Shown piece after piece: positions 1 through 5,600 of a stretch of 5,600 nucleotides of DNA. This stretch comes from an uncultured Odoribacter sp. Lineage in GTDB: Bacteria > Bacteroidota > Bacteroidia > Bacteroidales > Marinifilaceae. The first letter of the stretch is position 1; the number at the start of each line of letters is the position of its first letter. Under the pieces are notes generated by a model. The model was not told where the DNA came from, did no database searches, and saw only the letters and a list, made by a program, of their open reading frames with translations. The stretch lies in the NCBI GenBank assembly GCA_905204385.1, contig CAJKZL010000241.1, positions 1-5,600 of the forward strand. Direction: 5' to 3'. The position numbers were made by a program, and so were the translations under genes.

Positions 1-94
1 CTCTTCTATGCCGAAATGGAAGCCAGGCAAACAAAGGGAAAAACCGGTGAGAGAGTCTTATACAATACCGATAGATTTCCAATTGGGCTATTAA
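1..94 (+). CDS. TonB-family energy transducer, C-terminal fragment (5' end outside window)
   Basis: The frame that begins at base 2 reads 30 codons and stops at TAA (92-94); base 1 is the last base of the preceding codon. The peptide reads SSMPKWKPGKQREKPVRESY, then TIPIDFQLGY. This is the usual end of the TonB C-terminal domain in Bacteroidota, in which a 'MPKWKPGKQ..GKPV' turn is followed by a final beta strand of the type 'Y.IPI.F.L'. From family knowledge, such proteins sit in the inner membrane and span the periplasm, passing proton-motive energy from ExbB/ExbD to outer-membrane TonB-dependent transporters. The N-terminal anchor, proline-rich linker and most of the domain lie outside the window, so the paralogue cannot be told, and a TonB domain inside a larger protein (for example a BlaR1-like sensor) cannot be excluded. 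The gene converges on tyrS and shares its terminator. The family call rests on the motif alone but is distinctive. Confidence 0.85.
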   Translation, partial: SSMPKWKPGKQREKPVRESYTIPIDFQLGY

Positions 95-100
95 GCGATA

Positions 101-164
101 AAAAAAACTCCGCCGCTTGTTCCGGATCGATCTTTTCCGGAATAAGCGGCGGAATTTTTATTTT
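101..164. terminator. Bidirectional intrinsic terminator between the TonB-family gene and tyrS
   Basis: The arms at 110-125 and 137-152 are 16 bases each and pair throughout, apart from one G-T pair (119/143), around an 11-base loop. The stem is GC-rich at its base (CCGCCGC / GCGGCGG). It is flanked by an A-tract at 101-107 and a T-rich tract at 155-164, so each strand carries a hairpin followed by a U-tract. It starts 15 bases after the TonB stop codon. On the other strand it begins 5 bases after the tyrS stop, and that stop codon lies inside the T-tract serving the opposite direction. This is a compact shared terminator for two convergent genes. Confidence 0.87.
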
Positions 165-1450
165 ACCATCACCAGGAAATAATTCTTTTTGCCGGTTTGG
201 GCAACAATATATTTCCCATCGATCAGCAGGCTTTCGGTCAGCATAAATTCTTCTCCGCTGATCTTTACCTTATTAATGCAGATTGCGTTAGACTTCAATG
301 CCCGCCGGGCTTCTCCCTTAGAAGGCAATATACGAGTCTTCTCAGCCAGAAAATCAACGATGGCAATGCCTTCTTTCAAGTCGGCCGCAGCTATTTCGAA
401 CTGGGGCACTCCTTCAAAAACAGACAAAAAGGTCGACTCGTCGATTTTGCGTAAAGTGTCGGAAGTGGCATTCCCGAACAAAATCTGAGAAGCCTCCAAA
501 GCCGACTGATAAGCCTCTTCCCCATGAATCAGGCAAGTAATTTCTTTGGCCAGGGTCTTTTGCAGTTTCCGTAAATGAGGCGCGGTCTGATGCTCGGCTA
601 TCAAAGCATCGATTTCTGCCGGGGGTAAAATAGTGAAAATCTTTATATAACGGGCAGCATCCTCGTCGGTGGTGTTCAGCCAAAACTGGTAAAACCGATA
701 AGGCGAAGTGCGTTCGGGATCCAGCCAAATATTACCGGATTCGGTTTTACCGAACTTCTTGCCATCGCTTTTTGTCATTAAAGGCCAGGTCAGCCCATAA
801 GCTTCCAAACCTTCTTTCCGCCGTATCAATTCCCCTCCGGTGGTAATATTCCCCCATTGGTCCGATCCCCCCATCTGCAACATACATCCGTAATTCTTCC
901 TCAAATAAAGAAAATCATACCCCTGCACCAACTGATAGGTAAACTCGGTAAAAGACATCCCGTCGGAACACTCTCCGCTCAGGCGCCGCTTTACAGAGTC
1001 CTTGGCCATCATATAATTCACGGTGATATGCTTCCCTACTTCACGGATGAAATCCAAAAACGAAAATTGTTTCATCCAATCGTAATTATTCAGCATGATA
1101 GCAGCATTGGAAGCTGCCGAATTAAAATCGATAAAGCGGGATAATTGGCTTTTGATGCCCGCCATATTCTTCTGAATGGTCTCTTCGTTCAATAAATTCC
1201 GTTCCTGCGATTTACCACTGGGATCTCCGATCATTCCCGTCGCCCCTCCGATAATAAAGATAGGCTTATGACCGGCCAGTTGAAAATGCTTCATCATCAT
1301 CACCGACACCAGGTGGCCCACATGCAGCGAATCGGCCGTCGGGTCTATGCCCACGTAAGCCGTCGTCTGGCCTTTTGCCAATAACTCTTCCGTTCCGGGC
1401 ATGATGTCGTGAATCATACCCCTCCATTTCAATTCATCAACAAAATTCAT
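158..1450 (-). CDS. tyrS: Tyrosyl-tRNA synthetase (TyrRS, class Ic)
   Basis: The enzyme charges tRNA-Tyr with tyrosine using ATP, in the cytoplasm; it acts as a homodimer in known bacteria. The 430-residue length is normal for bacterial TyrRS. Visible marks in order are: tyrosine pocket '[17 protein letters not shown]' (31-47) with the HIGH-type motif HVGH (43-46); '[13 protein letters not shown]' (68-80); 'YQLVQGYD' (172-179); 'GGSDQWGN' (194-201); the KMSKS-type loop KFGKT (232-236); and a C-terminal S4-like RNA-binding domain from about 367 to 430. I chose the ATG at 1448-1450, giving [11 protein letters not shown], because this is where Bacteroidales homologues begin. An in-frame GTG at 1472-1474 would add eight residues (MYNLKINQ) that do not look conserved. 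No clear Shine-Dalgarno sequence precedes either start. The gene lies 122 bases downstream of cvpA on the same strand, so the two may be cotranscribed. A 'TGTATAAT' stretch just upstream (near 1465-1473) resembles a sigma70-type -10 box but could be chance in AT-rich DNA. Confidence 0.98.
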   Translation of the reverse strand: MNFVDELKWRGMIHDIMPGTEELLAKGQTTAYVGIDPTADSLHVGHLVSVMMMKHFQLAGHKPIFIIGGATGMIGDPSGKSQERNLLNEETIQKNMAGIKSQLSRFIDFNSAASNAAIMLNNYDWMKQFSFLDFIREVGKHITVNYMMAKDSVKRRLSGECSDGMSFTEFTYQLVQGYDFLYLRKNYGCMLQMGGSDQWGNITTGGELIRRKEGLEAYGLTWPLMTKSDGKKFGKTESGNIWLDPERTSPYRFYQFWLNTTDEDAARYIKIFTILPPAEIDALIAEHQTAPHLRKLQKTLAKEITCLIHGEEAYQSALEASQILFGNATSDTLRKIDESTFLSVFEGVPQFEIAAADLKEGIAIVDFLAEKTRILPSKGEARRALKSNAICINKVKISGEEFMLTESLLIDGKYIVAQTGKKNYFLVMVK

Positions 1451-1484
1451 CTGATTTATTTTTAAATTATACACATCATTTTTG

Positions 1485-1500
1485 AGGATGCAAGCATCCT
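1485..1500 (-). repeat. Short perfect inverted repeat in the cvpA-tyrS gap
   Basis: The two 7-base arms AGGATGC and GCATCCT are separated by two bases. On the minus-strand transcript this would form a five-base-pair or longer hairpin with a tight loop, 35 bases before the tyrS start codon. No T-run follows on either strand, so it is not a standard terminator. It could be a protein-binding site, part of a tyrS leader RNA, or an mRNA-stability element. The symmetry is certain, the role is not. Confidence 0.5.
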
Positions 1501-1505
1501 GTCAC

Positions 1506-1531
1506 CGGCGGGCACCCCAAAGGTGCTCCCG
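1506..1531. other. GC-rich hairpin downstream of cvpA
   Basis: Bases 1506-1508 and 1510-1516 pair with 1522-1531 (ten pairs, one G-T, base 1509 bulged) around the loop CCAAA. The core is GCACC / GGTGC. It lies 41 bases after the cvpA stop and five bases from the inverted repeat at 1485-1500, so a cvpA-tyrS transcript would carry two hairpins in tandem. No U-tract follows on either strand, which argues against simple intrinsic termination. Its outer arms (CGGCGGG and CCCGTCA) recur in the hairpin after aspS. Confidence 0.45.
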
Positions 1532-1572
1532 TCAATAATACAAGGTCCCCACAGTTTTGTAAGACTTCATCA

Positions 1573-2052
1573 TTAAAAACGGATAGAATTGTAAATATTT
1601 TGTGCAAAATTAAGAAAAGGAAAGAATAACTTGCTTTTCTGAAGCGTTTCTTCACTTAAAAATTCAAATTTACTGTTGACGGCATCCAGAATTAACAGCA
1701 ATACGCAAACAATCACCATATACTTCACTATTCCGAAGACCGATCCGATGAATTTATTTACCCAACCCAAGGTAAGGATATCTACCAACTTCGTCAATAA
1801 TTTTCCGATGACATACACTCCGGACACTACAACGACAAATGTCACCGCCAAAGCAATATAGGCAATATAACGGGAAGTGACGTTCAGGAAATCCCTCAAT
1901 ATCTCCTCGGTATAAGGGGAATAACGGATAGCGAGATATACCCCGAGAATCAGGCTCGCCAGCGTGGCTACTTCGATGATCAGTCCCTTTAAAAAACCCT
2001 CTATGGCTCCCCAAAGCAAAAATAATATGATGATAATGTCAATAAAACTCAT
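1573..2052 (-). CDS. cvpA: CvpA-family inner-membrane protein
   Basis: This is a 159-residue, very hydrophobic protein with four likely membrane segments at about 3-21, 25-43, 64-86 and 103-124, and a short polar tail to 159. CvpA-family features are the opening 'FIDIIIILFLLWGAIEGFLK' with its 'G..KGLI.E' signature (19-27), and the later block 'GWVNKFIGSVFGIVKY' (96-111), which matches the conserved G...R/K..G..FG element before the last membrane segment. In E. coli, CvpA is needed for colicin V production and is linked to envelope stress and bile tolerance; the molecular function is not settled, and I infer no more than that here. The ATG at 2050-2052 is preceded by a reasonable Shine-Dalgarno-like AAGAAGGGA and by a good Bacteroidota promoter at 2072-2079. 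The length is typical. The gene is divergent from aspS and is the first gene of a probable cvpA-tyrS unit. Confidence 0.9.
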   Translation of the reverse strand: MSFIDIIIILFLLWGAIEGFLKGLIIEVATLASLILGVYLAIRYSPYTEEILRDFLNVTSRYIAYIALAVTFVVVVSGVYVIGKLLTKLVDILTLGWVNKFIGSVFGIVKYMVIVCVLLLILDAVNSKFEFLSEETLQKSKLFFPFLNFAQNIYNSIRF

Positions 2053-2071
2053 CGTCCCTTCTTTTAGTCGA

Positions 2072-2100
2072 CAAATATATAAAGTTTATGGATTAAGAAA
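2072..2100 (-). promoter_or_regulatory. Probable Bacteroidota sigma-A promoter of cvpA (-tyrS)
   Basis: The minus strand of 2072-2079 reads TATATTTG, an exact match to the Bacteroidota -7 element TAnnTTTG. The upstream element is weaker: TTTC at 2097-2100, 17 bases away, against the usual TTG or TTTG at slightly wider spacing. Initiation would fall near 2065, leaving a leader of roughly 13 bases that contains the purine-rich ribosome-binding region of cvpA. Confidence 0.6.
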
Positions 2101-2199
2101 TACGTTATGCTCACCGAAAGATAGAAATTCAGACGAAAGGATTCTCCGGGAAAATGTTTCTTTTTTTCTTCAATATTCTCTCGTTTGATAAATTCTTAG

Positions 2200-2215
2200 T
2201 ATTTTCGCCAATTGG
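2200..2215 (+). promoter_or_regulatory. Possible aspS promoter -7 element with an adjacent palindrome
   Basis: TATTTTCG at 2200-2207 differs at one position from TAnnTTTG. It is followed directly by the 8-base palindrome CCAATTGG (2208-2215), which would overlap the transcription start and could be a small operator. A TTTG occurs upstream at 2184-2187, but its 12-base spacing is too short for a normal -33 element. If correct, the aspS leader would be about 85 bases. I found no better match to the consensus in 2053-2300. Confidence 0.3.
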
Positions 2216-2233
2216 TAAATATTCCTTGACGCC

Positions 2234-2247
2234 AAGTCTTTGGACTT
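2234..2247 (+). other. Small hairpin in the presumed aspS leader
   Basis: AAGTC (2234-2238) and GACTT (2243-2247) pair perfectly around the four-base loop TTTG, and two T's follow. The stem is only five pairs and AT-rich, so it is at best weakly stable and could be chance. The start codon of aspS follows 53 bases later with only a weak purine stretch (AGAGA) before it. Otherwise the divergent gap 2053-2300 holds no open frame or RNA gene that I recognise. Confidence 0.25.
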
Positions 2248-2300
2248 TTACGGAAAGGTTTCATAATGACCGGGTAACAATTTAAATTAACTCATAGAGA

Positions 2301-4046
2301 ATGTACAGAACACATACTTGCGGAGAGCTACGGCTTGAAAACGTAAACGAAAATGTGACGCTGAGCGGATGGGTCCAGAAAATCAGGAATCTGGGAGCCA
2401 TGACTTTTATCGATTTACGCGATAGATACGGGATCACTCAGTTGGTAGCCGAAGAATCGGCTGCTGAAGAAATAAAAAAACAAGTGGCCGCTTTAGGACG
2501 GGAATTTGTCATACAAATCACCGGTAAAGTGGTGGAAAGAGCCAGCAAAAACAATAAAATACCTACAGGGGATATCGAAATCCTTTTGGAAAAAGTTTAT
2601 ATTCTCAGCCCTTCGGAAGTGCCTCCCTTCACTATCGAAGACAATAGCGACGGAGGGGACGAGATCCGCATGAAATACCGTTATTTGGATCTACGGCGAC
2701 AAATCGTGCGTAAGAACCTCGAACTACGCCACCGGATGGCGCATTTGGTTCGCAACTACCTGGACAACCAGCATTTCATGGAAGTAGAAACCCCTGTTCT
2801 GATCAAAAGTACCCCCGAAGGAGCCCGCGATTTTGTAGTTCCTTCACGCATGAATCAGGGTCAGTTTTATGCTCTGCCGCAAAGCCCGCAGACTTTCAAG
2901 CAATTATTGATGGTAGCCGGCTTCGACCGCTATTACCAGATAGTAAAATGTTTCCGGGACGAAGATTTACGGGCCGATCGTCAACCGGAATTTACCCAGA
3001 TCGACTGCGAAATGTCGTTTGTCGACCGCGAAGATGTATTGGGCATTTTTGAAGGAATGATCCAGCATTTGTTCCAGGAGATCCGGGGAATAGACATCCC
3101 CCGGCTTCCCCGGATGACGTGGCAGAATGCCATGGAGCAGTATGGTTGCGACAAACCGGACATCCGGTTCGGCATGAAGTTCGTAGATATCACCTCTTTA
3201 GCCCAAGGTAAAGATTTTGCCGTATTTAATTCGGCCGAATACGTAGGGGCTATTTGTGCCCCCGCCTGTGCCTCCTATACCCGTAAACAGTTGGATGAAC
3301 TGACCGAATTTGTCAAACGTCCGCAAGTCGGCGCCAAAGGATTGGTTTATGTCAAATGCAATGAAGACGGCACCCTCAAGTCCTCGGTAGACAAATTCTA
3401 TTCCGAAACGGAATTGAAAGCATGGATGGAAGCCTGTAGCGCACAACCGGGCGACTTACTTCTGATCCTTTCCGGTCCTAAATACAAAACCCTTGCCCAA
3501 CTGTGCGAATTACGTCTGGAAATGGGAAACCGGCTGGGGCTGAGAAATAAAGACGTATTTTGTCCCCTGTGGGTGGTAGATTTCCCCTTACTGGAATGGG
3601 ACGAAGAAACCCAGCGTTTCTATGCCATGCACCATCCCTTCACTTCTCCTCTTGCCGAGGACATCGACTTGATGGAAAGCAATCCGGGAGCAGTGCGCGC
3701 AAATGCTTACGACATGGTCATCAATGGAGTGGAAGTCGGAGGCGGTTCTATCCGTATCCACGACACCCGCTTGCAACAACGTATGTTCAACTGCCTGGGC
3801 TTCACTCCGGAGCAAGCTCAAAAACAATTCGGCTTTCTGCTGAATGCCTTCAAATACGGAGCGCCTCCCCACGGGGGCATTGCTTTCGGTTTCGACCGTC
3901 TGGTTTCTATGTTTGCAGGCCTGGACAGCATCCGGGATACCATTGCATTTCCGAAGAACAACTCGGGCAGGGATGTCATGATAGATTCCCCATCGGAAAT
4001 CTCGCATGAACAGTTTAAAGAATTGGGAATCCAACTCAACCTATAG
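2301..4046 (+). CDS. aspS: Aspartyl-tRNA synthetase (AspRS, class IIb, bacterial type)
   Basis: This enzyme charges tRNA-Asp with aspartate, in the cytoplasm, as a homodimer. The 581 residues match the usual 580-600 of bacterial AspRS. Domains in order are: an N-terminal OB-fold anticodon-binding domain (about 1-105; '[20 protein letters not shown]' at 21-40); the start of the class II core with motif 1 around 155-183 ('[20 protein letters not shown]' at 164-183); the aspartate-binding 'QSPQ' (194-197); motif 2 '[18 protein letters not shown]' (218-235); the bacteria-specific GAD insertion (about 285-415); and motif 3 'GIAFGFDRL' (526-534). Residue 31 is Leu, as in tRNA-Asp-specific AspRS; His at the matching place marks the relaxed Asp/Asn enzymes. 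I therefore infer a discriminating enzyme. All class II motifs are intact. The ATG at 2301 is the first in frame and gives the standard [10 protein letters not shown] start. The stop is TAG (4044-4046). Confidence 0.98.
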   Translation: MYRTHTCGELRLENVNENVTLSGWVQKIRNLGAMTFIDLRDRYGITQLVAEESAAEEIKKQVAALGREFVIQITGKVVERASKNNKIPTGDIEILLEKVYILSPSEVPPFTIEDNSDGGDEIRMKYRYLDLRRQIVRKNLELRHRMAHLVRNYLDNQHFMEVETPVLIKSTPEGARDFVVPSRMNQGQFYALPQSPQTFKQLLMVAGFDRYYQIVKCFRDEDLRADRQPEFTQIDCEMSFVDREDVLGIFEGMIQHLFQEIRGIDIPRLPRMTWQNAMEQYGCDKPDIRFGMKFVDITSLAQGKDFAVFNSAEYVGAICAPACASYTRKQLDELTEFVKRPQVGAKGLVYVKCNEDGTLKSSVDKFYSETELKAWMEACSAQPGDLLLILSGPKYKTLAQLCELRLEMGNRLGLRNKDVFCPLWVVDFPLLEWDEETQRFYAMHHPFTSPLAEDIDLMESNPGAVRANAYDMVINGVEVGGGSIRIHDTRLQQRMFNCLGFTPEQAQKQFGFLLNAFKYGAPPHGGIAFGFDRLVSMFAGLDSIRDTIAFPKNNSGRDVMIDSPSEISHEQFKELGIQLNL

Positions 4047-4055
4047 TTTATTGCC

Positions 4056-4091
4056 GACGGCGGGACGCTCTCTCGGAATGCCCCGCCCGTC
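4056..4091 (+). other. GC-rich hairpin between aspS and holB
   Basis: GACGGCGGG (4056-4064) pairs with CCCG-C-CCGTC (4082-4091, base 4086 bulged), giving nine pairs around a 17-base loop in which C4066-G4080 may add a pair. It starts 10 bases after the aspS stop and ends 24 bases before the holB start. It looks like a terminator stem, but what follows is AGTCAACCAC with no U-tract. A partial terminator, an mRNA-end stabiliser or a repeat element all remain possible. It shares its arm sequences CGGCGGG and CCCGTCA with the hairpin at 1506-1531. Confidence 0.5.
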
Positions 4092-4115
4092 AGTCAACCA
4101 CTTAAATTCAAAACA

Positions 4116-5234
4116 GTGTTCAAAGACGTTATCGGGCATGATGATATCAAGCAAAGACTGATCAATTCCCTGCAAACGGGAAGGATCAGCCATGCGCAAC
4201 TCTTTGCCGGAAGCACGGGCTATGGCTCGCTGGCTTTAGCCCTCGCCTTCGCTCGATACATCTTTTGTACAGGCCCTAAAACCAACGATGCCTGCGGTGA
4301 ATGTCCCTCCTGCCGAAAAATGCAGAAATTCATTCACCCCGATTTACATTTTGTCTTTCCGGTTGTCCGTAAAGCCAAAAATCCCGTCAGCGACGAATAT
4401 ATCGACGAATGGAGAAAACTCCTCTCCCGCTCTCTTTATTTCAACCTGCAAGAATGGTACAATGAGATGGGAGTGGAAGACAATGCCCAGGCAGCCATCT
4501 ATACGGAAGAAAGCGCCAATATCCTCCGTAAACTCAACCTGAAATCCTTTGAGTCGGATTACAAAATTCTGCTGATGTGGCTTCCTGAAAAAATGAATCC
4601 CGAATGTTCCAATAAACTATTAAAAATCATCGAGGAACCTTTCGACAAAACCTTATTTTTACTGGTCTCGGAACATCCGGAACAAATTATCACGACCATA
4701 CAGTCACGTCTGCAACGCATCCATGTCCCTCCTCTTTTGCAGGAGCAAATCCGGCAACAACTGATCCGGGAAAAGGGAATCGGCGACGAAAAGGCCGAGG
4801 AATACGCTCATGTGGCTTCGGGTGACTGGCACAAAGCATTACGTTTACTCGACGAAAGCGAGGAACAAATATACAACCAGGAAAAATTCGCCAGCCTCAT
4901 GCGCCTGTGCTGGGAACGTAAAATGTTACCTGTCAACGAATGGGTCAATGAAATAAGCAGCTTGGGAAGAGAACGGCAAAAGAATTTCCTGCATCATGCC
5001 ATCCGGATGATACGGGAGAATTTTATCCGTAATTTCGGAAAAGAAAAACTCAATTATATGACAGAACGCGAAAAAACATTTTCATTGCGTTTTTCGCCTT
5101 ATATACACGAAGGAAACGTTATTCCCCTCACCGAGGAATTCGAAAAGGCCTATAGCGATATCAGCCGTAATGGAAATGCCAGGATCATTTTTACCGATCT
5201 GTGCATAAAAGTCATGCAAAACATCAGACCCTGA
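4116..5234 (+). CDS. holB: DNA polymerase III clamp-loader subunit delta'
   Basis: Delta' is a structural member of the clamp loader that opens the beta sliding clamp and places it on primed DNA. The 372-residue protein starts MFKDVIGHDDIKQRLINSL, the usual AAA+ opening of delta'/DnaX-type subunits, and carries 'SHAQLFAGSTGYG' (25-37). The Walker A region G-S-T-G-Y-G-S-L has Ser38 where ATP-binding loaders have Lys, in line with delta' not hydrolysing ATP. The zinc module is complete: Cys51, Cys60, Cys63 and Cys66 (C-x8-C-x2-C-x2-C). 'NKLLKIIEEP' (166-175) and 'IQSRLQRI' (195-202) follow; the latter is at the arginine-finger SRC motif, with Leu for Cys. Residues from about 210 onward are the lid and helical collar domains. 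The start is GTG; no in-frame ATG lies nearby upstream, and the protein begins where homologues do. No clear Shine-Dalgarno sequence precedes it. It lies 69 bases after aspS and may be read with it. Confidence 0.93.
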   Translation: MFKDVIGHDDIKQRLINSLQTGRISHAQLFAGSTGYGSLALALAFARYIFCTGPKTNDACGECPSCRKMQKFIHPDLHFVFPVVRKAKNPVSDEYIDEWRKLLSRSLYFNLQEWYNEMGVEDNAQAAIYTEESANILRKLNLKSFESDYKILLMWLPEKMNPECSNKLLKIIEEPFDKTLFLLVSEHPEQIITTIQSRLQRIHVPPLLQEQIRQQLIREKGIGDEKAEEYAHVASGDWHKALRLLDESEEQIYNQEKFASLMRLCWERKMLPVNEWVNEISSLGRERQKNFLHHAIRMIRENFIRNFGKEKLNYMTEREKTFSLRFSPYIHEGNVIPLTEEFEKAYSDISRNGNARIIFTDLCIKVMQNIRP

Positions 5235-5247
5235 AGCAAGCCTTCAG
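5231..5247 (+). other. Small hairpin spanning the holB stop codon
   Basis: CTGAAG (5231-5236) and CTTCAG (5242-5247) are perfect six-base arms around a five-base loop, and the holB stop TGA (5232-5234) lies in the left arm. An A-rich stretch follows, so it is not a terminator. It could affect mRNA ends or ribosome transfer to the next gene 26 bases further on, or be chance. Confidence 0.35.
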
Positions 5248-5272
5248 AAAATATATAAAAGTAAGAGATATT

Positions 5273-5569
5273 ATGGATACGACATACGATAAGAATAATA
5301 TAGAACAGCCTGAGAAAAAATCGCCCCAGGAAGAAAATTGCCCCGAAGCGGTGAAACAGTCCGCAGAAGAGGGTAGCCAAGAGGAAATTCCCGCTCCCGA
5401 GGAACAGTCGTTCATTCAGGAAGAAGTTTTCGAAGAAGAGGAACAGGAAGAAATAATCATCGAAGCCGGTGAATTTTCGGCCGAAAAAAAGGACGACGAC
5501 CAGGAAGAGATCCAGCAGTTACACACCAAACATCCCCGGCCGGAAATACCTGTTATCGCCCATCGTTAA
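5273..5569 (+). CDS. Small, highly acidic, low-complexity protein of unknown function
   Basis: I do not recognise this gene. It has 98 codons from the ATG at 5273 to TAA (5567-5569), 38 bases after holB on the same strand, so cotranscription is likely. An in-frame GTG at 5201 would overlap the end of holB and adds a basic stretch; I prefer the ATG, although it has only a weak purine-rich stretch (GTAAGAGA) before it. The protein has 25 Glu and 5 Asp, clustered as EE pairs and in 'EEVFEEEEQEEIIIEAGEF' (50-68), followed by a KKDDDQEE block (72-79). The tail is different: proline- and basic-rich 'HTKHPRPEIPVIAHR' (84-98). There is no signal peptide, membrane segment or known motif, and a single Cys (23). 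It is probably disordered in the cytoplasm. Open reading over 98 codons, start spacing and codon use like its neighbours favour a real gene, but low-complexity frames can mislead. It could also be a remnant of an acidic N-terminal region of a larger protein, although both other frames run into stops just after it. Confidence 0.62.
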   Translation: MDTTYDKNNIEQPEKKSPQEENCPEAVKQSAEEGSQEEIPAPEEQSFIQEEVFEEEEQEEIIIEAGEFSAEKKDDDQEEIQQLHTKHPRPEIPVIAHR

Positions 5570-5585
5570 CTAGCCGGGAAACTCA

Positions 5586-5600
5586 ATGTATATAATTGGC
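5586..5600 (+). CDS. Possible start of the next gene (runs off the right edge)
   Basis: ATG at 5586 opens the peptide MYIIG to the last base of the window, 16 bases after the acidic gene. A 'GCCGGGAA' purine-rich stretch ends 5 bases before the ATG. Uridine kinases of Bacteroidales begin with a very similar 'M.IIG' strand leading into a P-loop, so a P-loop kinase is one possibility. Five residues cannot support an assignment, and this may be no gene at all. Confidence 0.27.

Noticed and set aside
1..246. Plus-strand frame open from base 1 to 246
   Set aside because: It runs through the terminator and into antisense tyrS, shows no family motif, and overlaps the TonB-family tail, which is in a different frame and has a clear motif.
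414..728. A 104-codon minus-strand frame inside tyrS, with other shorter frames on both strands
   Set aside because: All lie within tyrS in other frames and read as compositionally odd peptides without domains.
1475..1560. T-box riboswitch before tyrS
   Set aside because: The hairpins and a GGGTGCCCGCCG stretch recall a T-box only loosely. The conserved TGGNACC antiterminator bulge and a terminator with U-tract are missing, and T-boxes are not typical of Bacteroidota.
2129..2170. Terminator suggested by ATTCTCC/GGGAAAAT followed by a T-rich run
   Set aside because: The stem has a mismatch and few GC pairs, and no gene on the plus strand ends just before it.
2226..2254. TTGACG as a sigma70-type -35 box for aspS
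   Set aside because: No TATAAT-like element occurs about 17 bases downstream, and this consensus is not the usual one in Bacteroidota.
3560..4034. Two long frames of about 148 codons inside aspS, one on each strand
   Set aside because: They shadow the conserved catalytic end of aspS, show no recognisable domain, and lack plausible start signals. Long shadow frames are common in strongly coding DNA.
5201..5272. Upstream GTG start for the acidic gene
   Set aside because: It would overlap the last 34 bases of holB and add a basic segment unlike the rest; the ATG at 5273 lies cleanly after holB.

Overview
The window looks like chromosomal housekeeping DNA from a member of the Bacteroidota, most likely the order Bacteroidales; I cannot name the genus. 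The evidence is the wording of the tyrosyl- and aspartyl-tRNA synthetases, a TonB-family C-terminus at the left edge, a match to the Bacteroidota promoter element TAnnTTTG upstream of the CvpA gene, and weak or absent Shine-Dalgarno sequences before most starts. I see no insertion sequence, phage gene, CRISPR array, rRNA or tRNA gene.

Left part (1-2052). The last 30 codons of a plus-strand TonB-family energy transducer end at 94. A strong two-way terminator (101-164) separates it from the convergent minus-strand gene tyrS (158-1450). Upstream of tyrS, on the same strand, lies a small CvpA-family membrane protein gene (1573-2052). The 122-base gap between them carries two adjacent hairpins.

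Middle part (2053-4046). A 248-base divergent intergenic region holds the promoter of the cvpA-tyrS pair and, less certainly, that of aspS. The aspS gene encodes a complete bacterial-type aspartyl-tRNA synthetase with a GAD insertion domain. Its residue Leu31 suggests an enzyme specific for tRNA-Asp.

Right part (4047-5600). After a GC-rich hairpin, holB (delta-prime subunit of the DNA polymerase III clamp loader) starts at a GTG codon. It is followed by a 98-codon gene for a very acidic, low-complexity protein of unknown function. At the right edge an ATG opens a reading frame that may be the next gene.

Functionally this is translation (tyrS, aspS) and replication (holB) with a membrane protein and an unknown acidic protein. 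I found no convincing new system. The points most worth a second look are the acidic orphan gene and the GC-rich intergenic hairpins, two of which share the same arm sequences.
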